From Cytobacillus kochii (GTDB lineage Bacteria; Bacillota; Bacilli; Bacillales; Cytobacillaceae), in assembly GCF_020171845.1 (NCBI RefSeq), contig NZ_JAIVAM010000004.1:310001-374000 (forward strand): 64,000 bases of DNA. Reading direction: 5' to 3'. How positions within the stretch are numbered: position 1 is the stretch's first letter; each line of letters starts with the position of its first letter. This document shows positions 8,449-15,428 of this stretch, piece after piece. A program made the translations under genes and the position numbers. The notes below the pieces were generated by a model. It had not been told where the DNA came from, did not search any database, and saw only the letters and a list, made by a program, of their open reading frames with translations.

Positions 8449-8889
8449 TTATCTATTGACGTTATATGATTGATTCCTAACAACTACAGTTTCGGGTACA
8501 AAACGAATGAAAACATTTTCAGGATCTTGATTTTTGAATCTAGCATCCCACTCCTTTTCTTTTGAACCTAAATATTTAGAAAATAACCGTTTTGCTAAAT
8601 TAGAGTTAAATGGCTCTACGGTTGCTTTTCCTCTAAAACCTGCATGTAATACCTTCCCTGTAGCCGGATCAAAATCAACAATACCGATAGCACAATTCGG
8701 ATTTTCGTCTATTCTTAATGGAAAAGTATCTACAGGAGTTCCTATAATCCAAAGACATTTATCTTTCCAAAAAAACCAAACGGGAGATTCTCTTGGTCCT
8801 TCGGATGAAGCCGTCGATAGATGAGCAAATAATGGTTTCGTTAAGAATTCATCCAAATCAAAACTCCGTTTACCCCTTATAATCTTCAT
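8449..8889 (-). CDS. PPOX-class FMN-binding protein
   Basis: 146 residues with the pyridoxamine 5'-phosphate oxidase-like split barrel: LFAHLSTASSEGPRESPVWFFW at the N-terminus (strands 1-2), LWIIGTPVDTFPLRIDENPN in the flavin-binding middle, and a C-terminal VFIRFVPETVVVRN strand. Members bind FMN or a deazaflavin and reduce or detoxify small molecules. The exact substrate cannot be read from sequence. GAGGTGG site 6 bases before ATG. Its stop lies 2-3 bases before the tandem repeat cluster. Confidence 0.82.
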   Translation of the reverse strand: MKIIRGKRSFDLDEFLTKPLFAHLSTASSEGPRESPVWFFWKDKCLWIIGTPVDTFPLRIDENPNCAIGIVDFDPATGKVLHAGFRGKATVEPFNSNLAKRLFSKYLGSKEKEWDARFKNQDPENVFIRFVPETVVVRNQSYNVNR

Positions 8890-8904
8890 TTATTCCACCT
8901 CTTA

Positions 8905-8948
8905 ATTATAGATAAGCGACCTTTGATTGAACAAAGGAACCTTTAAAC
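8905..8948 (-). repeat. array repeat copy 11 (degenerate)
   Basis: Gene-strand TTTAAAGGTTCCTTTGTTC then AATCAAAGGTCGCTTATC. Inner hairpin CCTTTGTTCAATCAAAGG is intact; the flanking boxes are eroded. Confidence 0.45.
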
Positions 8949-8954
8949 TAGCAT

Positions 8955-9413
8955 TCATAATCCATTTTTTGGAAATTCATATATGTTACCATTTGTATCT
9001 TGCATAAATGAATCAATATCTTTAAACCCAACTTTTCTATATACTTTTATCGCTCTTTGATTAAAAGTTGCCACTGATAAAGTAATTTTATCTGGTGTAA
9101 ATCTTGATTGGACAAAATCAATACCTGCATTGAGAAATTCTAACCCTCAACCATTTCCAGTCAAACCTGGTCTCATTCCTAAACCTATATCATAAATATT
9201 AGCAGCTACTTTGCTAACACTGAAGAAACCAATAATTTCATCCTCTTTCAAAACTGCAAACATAGGGTTACCTCTTGTTTCTGGGTCTAAAAATTCAGCT
9301 AAATCTTCTTCATCAGCTTCCATATCATAAAAAGAATATTCTCCATCATAGTGCCATTTATGTGCAATATCTTCAGCTTGTTCCTGAGTCATATTCTCAA
9401 ACTTATAAGGCAT
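8955..9413 (-). pseudogene. GNAT acetyltransferase with internal TGA
   Basis: A full 153-codon GNAT reading frame (PYKFENMTQEQAEDIAHKWHY... to FPKNGL) interrupted by one TGA at 9147-9149. The stop falls inside motif A, RPGLTGNG-stop-GLEFL, exactly where a Gly or Arg of the CoA pyrophosphate loop belongs, so the truncated product cannot bind acetyl-CoA normally. Downstream motif B (NQRAIKVYRKVGF) is well kept, so the mutation is recent or a sequencing error. AGGG/GAGG site fits the ATG at 9411-9413. Confidence 0.85.
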
Positions 9414-9440
9414 AAGTATCACCTCTCCCTTTACCCCTGT

Positions 9441-9564
9441 TCCCCTTGTTCAACTCTCCTTCCCGTTTGCTCAATACCAATTATTTCAAAACCATTCGCT
9501 CAACTCAATCTTTTTTTTGTTGACGTTTACCTTATTTCAGATAAGCGTCCGATTCTGGAACAAG
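9441..9564 (-). repeat. array repeat copies 12-13
   Basis: Two copies. Gene-strand CAGAATCGGACGCTTATC with hairpin to GATAAGCGTC partner (9518-9564), and GAGCAAACGGGAAGGAGAG (9441-9482). Both retain the box but not the terminator tail. Confidence 0.55.
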
Positions 9565-9586
9565 TATTTTGGATAATTTTAAATAA

Positions 9587-9873
9587 TTATTGATTCATTA
9601 CGGCGTAACCAATCCATCCGATTAGTAAAATGTTCGGGGAAATCAATAATGCTGATAGCCACCTCATATTTTTTCTTAGGGATAAAGCAGCCCCTAGGTA
9701 AAAGAATGGGAATATCAAACCCCACCATTCAAAACGTGACGTTGCAGCTAGGTAGAGTGATAATGGAATTATCAGTAGACCGGAAATCACAAGAAATAAG
9801 GCTTTTTCATTCCTAAAGAAATAAACGAAAATATAATTGAAGCTATCATAAATGGCCAAAATAATAACCCCAT
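9587..9873 (-). pseudogene. three-helix membrane protein, frameshifted near N-terminus
   Basis: Starting at the ATG behind AAGGGGGAG the frame reads MGLLFWPFMIASIIFSFISL, then GMKK, and then runs out of frame. The neighbouring frame continues ALFLVISGLLIIPLSLYLAA and on to GWIGYAVMNQ-stop. One extra A in the A5 tract at 9803-9807 restores one protein of 95 residues with three to four membrane helices and the conserved-looking RFEWWGLIFP segment. I know similar small membrane proteins from Bacillaceae accessory regions, without a function. Disrupted gene or sequencing error. Confidence 0.75.
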
Positions 9874-9967
9874 AAAGGCTCTCCCCCTTAAGGTTTCCCT
9901 CATATTTCGAAATTGTTCTAAAAAATTAATACTAATTATCTCAAGTTCCTATAATATCCACAATTAG

Positions 9968-10049
9968 TTATTAAAGAAAATGGCCCTTTTCATGCAAAAT
10001 AAGCGTAGATCCTTATTCAGGAAATGCGCCCGTTTCTTGAACAATGAGG
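9968..10049 (-). repeat. array repeat copy 14 (composite, best preserved)
   Basis: Gene-strand GTTCAAGAAACGGGCGC, hairpin ATTTCCTGAATAAGGATC with GCGC/GCG closing, TTATTTT, then box B GAAAAGGGCCATTTTC followed by TTTAATAA. About 80 bases; a good reference copy for the family. Confidence 0.78.
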
Positions 10050-10050
10050 G

Positions 10051-10529
10051 TTAAATAATCACAGACATTTTAACTGTTTTAAAGGTATGATCAAAGAATG
10101 ACTCGCTAAATTCTTCAATATAGGTAAACCCATGTTTCCGATAAAAAGATTCTGCCTGATGATTTCCTTTTTCCAGGTAAACCACTAGTTCATCGCCATT
10201 TTGTAATTTATTTTTTATTTTATTTAAAAGGGCACTTCCTAAACCTTTCGACTGAAACTTAGGGTGGATGTATATAGCTGAAAGGTCATTCTCATTCTTA
10301 CTGCAATGTAAATTAGCAAACGAAACGACCTTTTCCTCCCATTCCCCAACTAGAAATGCCGTTGTTTCAAGTTTATTTCTAAGTGGATCAATTGAATAAG
10401 CTGTTTGCAAATATTTTTTTGAACTGAAACAGGGATAAGTTCTCTATATGCTTCTGCCCACGATAATCGAGCAACCAATTGGATAGTCGAAAAATCACCT
10501 TCTGTTGCATTTCTTATTTGTATACTCAT
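10051..10529 (-). pseudogene. GNAT acetyltransferase, single-base frameshift
   Basis: N-terminal part SIQIRNATEGDFSTIQLVA then LSWAEAYRELIPVSVQK lies one frame off from the rest (LQTAYSIDP... to FKTVKMSVII). Adding one A to the A7 tract at 10414-10420 joins them into a normal 159-residue GNAT, with motif A FQSKGLGSALLNKI and motif B NHQAESFYRKHGF. The FFDHTFKTVKM ending suggests an RimI/YjcF-like small-molecule acetyltransferase. Downstream the stop lies directly at repeat copy 14. Confidence 0.82.
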
Positions 10530-10560
10530 AATTTATTACCTCGCACACTGATCTATAGTC

Positions 10561-10648
10561 CTTAATAATATTTCGTTAAATGGCCTAATTCTGCAATACA
10601 GGCTCTGCGCTTAGCTTTGCATCAGATTTGCGACCGATTGCGGAGAAA
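10561..10648 (-). repeat. array repeat copy 15 (composite)
   Basis: Gene-strand TCCGCAATCGGTCGCAAATC, hairpin with GCGC closing (AGCTAAGCGCAG), box B GCAGAATTAGGCCATTTAAC. It lies 5 bases past the stop of the small zinc protein. Confidence 0.7.
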
Positions 10649-10653
10649 AAAAG

Positions 10654-10824
10654 TTACTTTTCTTTATCCATACAATCCGTACAAAAAATCTCACTTTCTT
10701 TTTTTAAATAGGCTTTAATCTCAACCATAATCGTATTCTTCGGAGCCTTCATCTTTGCATAGATTTCTTCTCCATCTTGAATTTCTCGATTGCAATTAGA
10801 GCAATATAGCGTACGTTTAAACAT
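10654..10824 (-). CDS. 56-residue CxxC...CxxC protein
   Basis: MFKRTLYCSNCNREIQDGEE... with two CxxC knuckles at about residues 8-11 and 48-51, a small zinc- or iron-binding treble clef. Similar Bacillaceae proteins are sometimes labelled as iron-hydroxamate transporter subunits, which the sequence does not support. The likely role is metal-stabilised protein or nucleic-acid binding, unproven. No strong ribosome site is seen immediately upstream, although the frame is clearly coding. Repeats lie on both sides, so it forms a complete one-gene cassette. Confidence 0.72.
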   Translation of the reverse strand: MFKRTLYCSNCNREIQDGEEIYAKMKAPKNTIMVEIKAYLKKESEIFCTDCMDKEK

Positions 10825-10842
10825 TAGAAAATATCCTTTGTT

Positions 10843-10917
10843 TTTGCAGAATCTGGCCCTTTTCTTAAAGAAATGGCGCTAATCCATTGTTAAATTGCAC
10901 CCTTTAATGGAGTAAAA
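10843..10917 (-). repeat. array repeat copy 16 (composite)
   Basis: Gene-strand TCCATTAAAGGGTGCAATT, hairpin AATTTAACAATGGATT closing in GCGCC, then CTTTAAGAAAAGGGCCAGA plus TTCTGC. Both boxes clear. Confidence 0.75.
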
Positions 10918-10956
10918 GTCGTCCCTAAAGAAGACCTTAGTCTCAAAAATCTAATT

Positions 10957-11652
10957 TCATTTTTTATAGCCATCAAAAAAGGTCCCTCCTAATGGCTTGT
11001 AAACATAATCTACAAATTCGATAAAAGGCTGTTTGTTTCCGTGTTTATAATAACAGTTTAGAGTTTCAAAAAACTTTTCGTACAAGCTCCCGTCAAATGC
11101 TTTTAAAGCTCTTGTAAGACCTTTCCCCCTTCCAGACCATTGACCATTTAAACGTAAAATGAAGTCAGCAACCTGTAATGAGATATTGTTAATAGTAATC
11201 AATGCCTCTTGTTCATTTTTTGAATCTGCAAAATCATCGAGAAGATCATAAATAAAATACCTTGAAGCTTTTATAAATTCTTCAGAAAGGGGCGGAGGAC
11301 CATTTTCGATAAAATTATTTGCGGTGTTTCTTATATCATCTAACTCGCCGTTATTTTTAAGCACTTTACTGTCGATTAGCATATTAGCTAAGATAGGTCT
11401 TCCTTTATTTCTGTCTTTTTCAAATTGTTCTAAATAAGAATTAAAATTATGAACAAATGATTCAATTTTCCATCCATATAAAACAAAGCTTTCTCGGTAG
11501 GAATTTAATGAATTATCAATAATCACAATATCTAAATCAGAGGTCATAGTTTCTTCACCTCTTGATGCACTTCCTGCTAATAAAGCAATATTACAATCCG
11601 GAAAGTTTCCCTCTACAAATTTAACTGCAGCTTCTATTGCAGAAAAAATCAT
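10957..11652 (-). CDS. nucleotidyltransferase, aminoglycoside-modifying-like fold
   Basis: 231 residues. The polymerase-beta-type nucleotidyltransferase signature is complete: ALLAGSASRGEETMTSDLDI near residues 24-43, with the metal-binding SDLD pair. A long helical C-terminal domain follows. Proteins of this group transfer AMP to small molecules or proteins; the best-known relatives inactivate aminoglycosides, but the substrate here is unknown. Start chosen at MIFSAIEAAV because it aligns with the start of the paralogue at 13768-14490; GGGGGTGA lies just upstream. Two diverged paralogues in one array suggest independent acquisition. Confidence 0.8.
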   Translation of the reverse strand: MIFSAIEAAVKFVEGNFPDCNIALLAGSASRGEETMTSDLDIVIIDNSLNSYRESFVLYGWKIESFVHNFNSYLEQFEKDRNKGRPILANMLIDSKVLKNNGELDDIRNTANNFIENGPPPLSEEFIKASRYFIYDLLDDFADSKNEQEALITINNISLQVADFILRLNGQWSGRGKGLTRALKAFDGSLYEKFFETLNCYYKHGNKQPFIEFVDYVYKPLGGTFFDGYKK

Positions 11653-11753
11653 CTTCACCCCCATTTTCTAAACATCTCTCCCAAGAAACATAATTCTTTT
11701 TTATTTCTTTATCATTAACCTAAATACCTTCTGCAAATATCTGTCTGAAATAT

Positions 11754-11804
11754 AAAAGGGCGCTTATTCATATTAATGAATCGCTCCCTTTAGTTGAAGT
11801 TCGA
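11754..11804 (-). repeat. array repeat copy 17 overlapping coding sequence
   Basis: Gene-strand CTTCAACTAAAGGGAGCGATTC and ATTAATATGAATAAGCGCCC plus TTTT. Hairpin GGGAGCGATTCAT/ATGAATAAGCGCCC with a T tail. The last 11 codons and stop of the DUF3888 gene lie in it. Confidence 0.78.
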
Positions 11805-12202
11805 GGATATGTTTTCAAGTGTTTATAATTTATGAGTTTCCCTCTTGTATTTATCACGACTTCATCTTCCCCATAACCCATATGAGCACGATAGTAAGGG
11901 TATACTTTTAGCGTTAACTCATATAATCCACCAATTCCATATAACTGTTTTATTTTAATGATTTCTGTATCATATGAAGCCCATGTAAGAACTTCAGGTA
12001 CATTTTCGTCGTCTTTGTAGATTTCTACAATTGCTTTATCTACTGGTTCTCTTAGGCTACTTATAAGTGCCATTTTAACCGTTTCGCATAATTCCGTATC
12101 GGCTTCATTTATTGTTTCTGTCTTTGCATTTACTGTTCTATTAGAGATTACTAAAAGCATTCCAACCATAAGCAAGACCGCAAATTTATTAATAATTATC
12201 AC
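11768..12202 (-). CDS. DUF3888-like secreted protein
   Basis: 144 residues as read from the GTG. An N-terminal hydrophobic signal (KFAVLLMVGMLLVISN) ends near NRTVNAKT, a plausible signal peptidase site. The mature part (ETVKMALISSLREPVDKAI... to LYELTLKVYPYYRAHMGYGEDEVVINTRG) fits my memory of DUF3888, an exported Bacillaceae family of unknown role. The GTG sits inside the ribosome site GAGGTGAT. An ATT four codons later is spaced better, so the native start is uncertain. C-terminal RTSTKGSDSLI is encoded by the array repeat, so the tail is cassette-derived. Confidence 0.75.
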   Translation of the reverse strand: MIIINKFAVLLMVGMLLVISNRTVNAKTETINEADTELCETVKMALISSLREPVDKAIVEIYKDDENVPEVLTWASYDTEIIKIKQLYGIGGLYELTLKVYPYYRAHMGYGEDEVVINTRGKLINYKHLKTYPRTSTKGSDSLI

Positions 12203-12232
12203 CTCATTTTAGTTTTCCTAAGAACTAAAATG

Positions 12233-12267
12233 ATTTATTCAAGAATCTGGCCCTTTAAATCAATTTT
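12233..12267 (-). repeat. array repeat copy 18 (box B type)
   Basis: Gene-strand TTGATTTAAAGGGCCAGA then TTCTTGAATAAATC. Only the second box remains. Next to it, 12208-12232 holds an ATTTTAGTT/AACTAAAAT inverted repeat. Confidence 0.65.
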
Positions 12268-12369
12268 AACTACTTCCAAATATGTGAGTATACTCAATCA
12301 TTTACTTCAAAAAAAGAAAAGGCACTATAGAGAAAGAACCTTTTTATGTCAAAGCGATTGATTATGCAT

Positions 12370-12860
12370 TTAAAAGTATTTGCTATAGAAATCTTGTCTC
12401 AGCTTTCCACTTAGCTGAGCATATATTTTTGTAGTTTCACTCTTCTCGTGACCAAGTAAGCTCTGGGTCACTTCAAGTGGTGCTCCATTGTGGTTTGGCA
12501 AGCTTCCCTCAGATGTTCGATTTCAAGTTCAGAGAGGAATTTAGGTATTCTTTTTCCTAGTTTTGGTTCCTTCAGTTTAGCTGCAGGATTTTTAGATATA
12601 TATCCTTCATCATATGTCCATTTAAATAATGATCGAATACTTCGGACTCTATGTCCCAGACTAGACGGCTTTAAATGCTCTCCTGCATCGATTAAATAAC
12701 TTTTTAATTTTTCTGTCGTCACTTCATTCATATCAATATTACCAAAATATCGCAATAACAAATTATTCTGAAAGCAATATGTTTTTATAGTTAATGCTGA
12801 ATATCCCTCAATCTTCTTATCTAGTTGGTATTTCTCCCAAGCTTCCGATAATAACACCAT
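12370..12860 (-). pseudogene. tyrosine recombinase/integrase with catalytic core deleted
   Basis: The N-terminal core-binding domain is complete: residues 1-100 include YSALTIKTYCFQNNLLLRYF and HRVRSIRSLFKWTYDEGYI, then KNPAAKL. It continues into the first catalytic helix (FLSELEIEHLREAC). The sequence then jumps, with a frame change near 12490, to the last 40 residues: NGAPLEVTQSLLGHEKSETT then KIYAQLSGKLRQDFYSKYF. The C-terminal part keeps the LGH box and the catalytic Tyr (KIYAQ). The stretch that should carry the active-site Arg, Lys and HxxR is missing, roughly 130 residues. The product is dead as a recombinase. It resembles Xer/phage-type enzymes rather than the integron IntI group, whose extra helix I do not see. 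Confidence 0.85.
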
Positions 12861-12983
12861 TCTTCACTCTCCCAGATTATGAACCAATTATTCTAGATTC
12901 TATTATGTTCAAGGAAAGTCATTATTATTCAACAATCTAAGAATTTAATAATTAACTCAATCTATAAAAGCCTTGAAAAACAA

Positions 12984-13030
12984 GGGGGATTCCGTATCTT
13001 TTTCAAGAATCGCGCCCTATTGTTGAAGAT
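12984..13030 (-). repeat. array repeat copy 19
   Basis: Gene-strand TCTTCAACAATAGGGCGCGA then TTCTTGAAAAAGATACGG. Box A with the TTCTTGAA core; the closing GCGCC is absent. Lies 34 bases after the NUDIX stop. Confidence 0.75.
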
Positions 13031-13063
13031 CTAGTTACATGTTTGAATGAACTAAATCACTCT

Positions 13064-13582
13064 TTAGTTAAAAATCGGCAATTCCCAGTCCTCTAAAAGT
13101 CCCCAAGTTATTTCAGGATTTCCATTTAAAGATTTCATTGAGCCTACATATACTTTTTCATTTTGCTTCCCTATACTGTCGTAATGTTTAACTATTTCTT
13201 TGGTTGTTGCTGAAACATTGTTATTCAGAATATCTTCATAACCAATCCATGATAGTGAGCCTTCATCGCTTTCAATTAAAACAGTATTTTTAGGTACGAT
13301 TCCAATGAAAACATATTGTATTCTAAGTTCTTGATTACCCTTTATCCTAAGTACAACGTATCCAAGTGTAAGATTTTTTATGTAATCACTCTTTAAACCT
13401 GTTTCTTCTTCAATTTCTCTGAAACATGCTTTTTGTGGATCATTAATTTCAACACCTTCTATATGACCCCCTATTGGAACTAATAACCCTGCAAGGAAAG
13501 TATCTTTTTTCTTTTTTTGAAGAAATAAAATTTCTTGTTCCTCATTAAAAAGGAAAGCGACTGACATTTGTCTAAGTTTCAA
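13064..13582 (-). CDS. NUDIX hydrolase
   Basis: About 172 residues from a TTG start (KLRQMSVAFLFN), chosen because GGGGG lies 8 bases upstream and the paralogue at 48031-48525 starts at the matching residue. The Nudix box is GGHIEGVEINDPQKACFREI followed by EEETGL, with two extra residues between the conserved Glu and REIEEE compared with the standard box. These enzymes hydrolyse nucleoside diphosphates linked to another group. The GLLEDWELP ending also matches the second copy (VLEDWL), so both belong to one subfamily. Confidence 0.85.
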   Translation of the reverse strand: MKLRQMSVAFLFNEEQEILFLQKKKKDTFLAGLLVPIGGHIEGVEINDPQKACFREIEEETGLKSDYIKNLTLGYVVLRIKGNQELRIQYVFIGIVPKNTVLIESDEGSLSWIGYEDILNNNVSATTKEIVKHYDSIGKQNEKVYVGSMKSLNGNPEITWGLLEDWELPIFN

Positions 13583-13622
13583 AGATTCCAACCCCCTTTT
13601 TGTTTTAAAAAGTTAAATCTTT

Positions 13623-13764
13623 CTTACACTATCCTGTCCTTTAGCTTAATAATAATTATTTCAAATTCTCATTATTTTCACAATAAGTTATTCCAGAAAA
13701 TTGCCCTTAACATAATGAAGGAGCCTAATTCTTGCTGCAGAATTACTCCCGATTGCTTAATAAG
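13623..13764 (-). repeat. array repeat copies 20-21
   Basis: Copy 20 (13686-13764): TTAAGCAATCGGGAGTAATT, hairpin AATTCTGCAGCAAGAATT, GGCTCC closing, then GTTAAGGGCAATTTTC plus TGGAATAA. Copy 21 (13623-13663): TTAAGCTAAAGGACAGGATAG. Copy 20 keeps the compensated change GGGAG/CTCC, which suggests the stem is selected. Confidence 0.75.
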
Positions 13765-13767
13765 GTT

Positions 13768-14490
13768 TTATGGATTATCTTTTTCTTTTCCTAGAGAAAA
13801 TCCTTCAAATAAACGCCCACCGTACGGATCCAAAACCTTATCTACTAATTGAACAACCTTATTTTTCTCACCTGTTTTATAAAAAACATTAAAGGCTTCT
13901 ACGAACTCTTCGGTAAATTTCTCATCATGTTGATTCAAAGCCCGAATAATCCATTTCGAAGAGCCAACCCACTGACGATTAGTTCTTAAAACAAATTCGT
14001 GAACAAGATCAGCTAATGTGTTAGTTATAAATATTTCTTCAGCTCGGTCATTACTTCCTAAAAAATCATCAAGTGCATCAGTTATAAAGTATCGCTTTGT
14101 ACTAACAATTTCTTTAGACCATATTTCAGGTCCCTTCTCTAATATATCTTTCGCTTCTTTTTTTATAGATTCTAAGATTCCTTCATCTCTTAAAATAATT
14201 CCTTCAGAAATCATTCTTGGCATAGAAGGCTTTGCAGCTTTGCAGTCCATTTCGATAAAGTATTTGTATGAAGTTAAATTATGGGCAAAAACCTCTATTG
14301 CCCATCCAAAGTCAAACATAGACTCTCTATATGATGAAGTAAGTCTTTTATCAAAAATGACAATATCAAGATCAGAAGTTTCTGTTGCCTCTCCCCTAAC
14401 TACACTTCCTGCTAATAAAGCCCCTTGGCAATTTGAAAAGTGCTTATCAATAAATTGTTTCGCTGCTACAACTGGATCAAACCTTTTCAT
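13768..14490 (-). CDS. nucleotidyltransferase, paralogue of 10957-11652
   Basis: 240 residues with GALLAGSVVRGEATETSDLD near 23-42 (Gly-Ser, then the SDLD metal site) and the same helical C-terminal domain. It matches the other array nucleotidyltransferase along its whole length, including YRESM/YRESF, SKRYFI/ASRYFIYD-type segments and DPYGGRLFEGF versus KPLGGTFFDGY. Function probably nucleotidyl transfer to a small molecule; the target is unknown. GAGGTGAA site 4 bases before ATG. The stop lies 5 bases from repeat copy 20. Confidence 0.82.
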   Translation of the reverse strand: MKRFDPVVAAKQFIDKHFSNCQGALLAGSVVRGEATETSDLDIVIFDKRLTSSYRESMFDFGWAIEVFAHNLTSYKYFIEMDCKAAKPSMPRMISEGIILRDEGILESIKKEAKDILEKGPEIWSKEIVSTKRYFITDALDDFLGSNDRAEEIFITNTLADLVHEFVLRTNRQWVGSSKWIIRALNQHDEKFTEEFVEAFNVFYKTGEKNKVVQLVDKVLDPYGGRLFEGFSLGKEKDNP

Positions 14491-14586
14491 TCACTTCACC
14501 TCTAACAATCTTTTCATTTCCAATATAAATTCGTCAATAAAAAGAAAACCCCTATTTCAAGGGTAAATTTAATCCAACTTTATTTC

Positions 14587-14700
14587 AATATACTGCCCAC
14601 TTGCTGCATTAAAAAGGCGTTTTTTCTTATGGAAGAAACGCGCCCGATTGTGGAAAATAATTAAGCTAATCTTATTGAATAGGTGCCCTTAAATAGAGTG
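14587..14700 (-). repeat. array repeat copies 22-23 with terminator
   Basis: Main copy: TTCCACAATCGGGCGCGTTTC, hairpin GGCGCGTTTCTT/AAGAAAAAACGCC, TTTTT, box B AGCAAGTGGGCAGTATATTG. Upstream partial copy: CTATTTAAGGGCACCTATTC then AATAAG. The hairpin plus T5 is a textbook terminator. Confidence 0.8.
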
Positions 14701-14795
14701 AACCCTTATTTAAAATTCAAAAACAATTTTATCCCCATTGGAGCATGGTATTTGTTGTTTTCGACACGACTAATTTCGATGAAAGGAATTCTATT

Positions 14796-15290
14796 CTATA
14801 AAAAACTTAAAAATCTATTATTCCAGAGATTCTCATGATGTTCAATGATTGTTTTAGCTCCCAAAAGGTCACTGTTTAGAGTGGTAGTTAACCCTTTTTT
14901 CATAAATAATTTATATCCTAATCCATGAGCCATTCTAATAGTTGTATCTACACAATATTCGGTTTGTGCTCCACAAATTTCAAGTTTATTTATATTTAAC
15001 TTTCTAAGTTGTTCATTCAAATCAGTCTTGTAAAAAGAATTTGCATGTGTTTTGTTGATATAGATATCTGTATCTTTAGCATCTAGTTCCGGAAACAATT
15101 GCCATTCTGGAGAATTAAAAACCAAATCACTATCATTATGTTGAACAAAAATAATAGGATTTTTTATTTCTCTAAACAAACGAATTCTTTGATTAACTCC
15201 ATTTAATACATTCGCTAGTTTAAATAGTGGAACATTTTTAGGCTGAACACCAATTTGCAAGTCAATAATTATTAGTGCTGTATTTTCCAT
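14796..15290 (-). CDS. isochorismatase-family cysteine hydrolase
   Basis: 164 residues from the ATG (ENTALIIIDLQIGV) that follows GAGGAG; a longer start six codons upstream is less well placed. The catalytic triad of the family is visible: Asp in IIDLQ near residue 9, Lys in INKTHANSF near 83, Cys in ICGAQTEYCVDTTIRMA near 116. These enzymes hydrolyse amides, ureas or vinyl ethers such as isochorismate, nicotinamide or pyrazinamide. No isochorismate pathway genes lie near, so a nicotinamidase- or amidase-like role is more likely. Confidence 0.87.
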   Translation of the reverse strand: MENTALIIIDLQIGVQPKNVPLFKLANVLNGVNQRIRLFREIKNPIIFVQHNDSDLVFNSPEWQLFPELDAKDTDIYINKTHANSFYKTDLNEQLRKLNINKLEICGAQTEYCVDTTIRMAHGLGYKLFMKKGLTTTLNSDLLGAKTIIEHHENLWNNRFLSFL

Positions 15291-15382
15291 AATTATTATT
15301 CTCCTCATATCTCTTTTAGAATTTATCTACTTACGATATCACAAAATTTTTATTTGTTCTAAGTAATTTTATCCAAATATTA

Positions 15383-15428
15383 AGAAAAAGCACAACTCTT
15401 GATGAAGAATTGCGCCTTATTGCGGAAT
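15383..15428 (-). repeat. array repeat copy 24, terminator overlapping a stop codon
   Basis: Gene-strand ATTCCGCAATAAGGCGCAA, hairpin GCGCAATTCTTCATCAAGAG then TTGTGC, TTTTT. A strong intrinsic terminator. The TAA in CAATAAGG is the stop of the PP2C-like gene. Confidence 0.82.
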
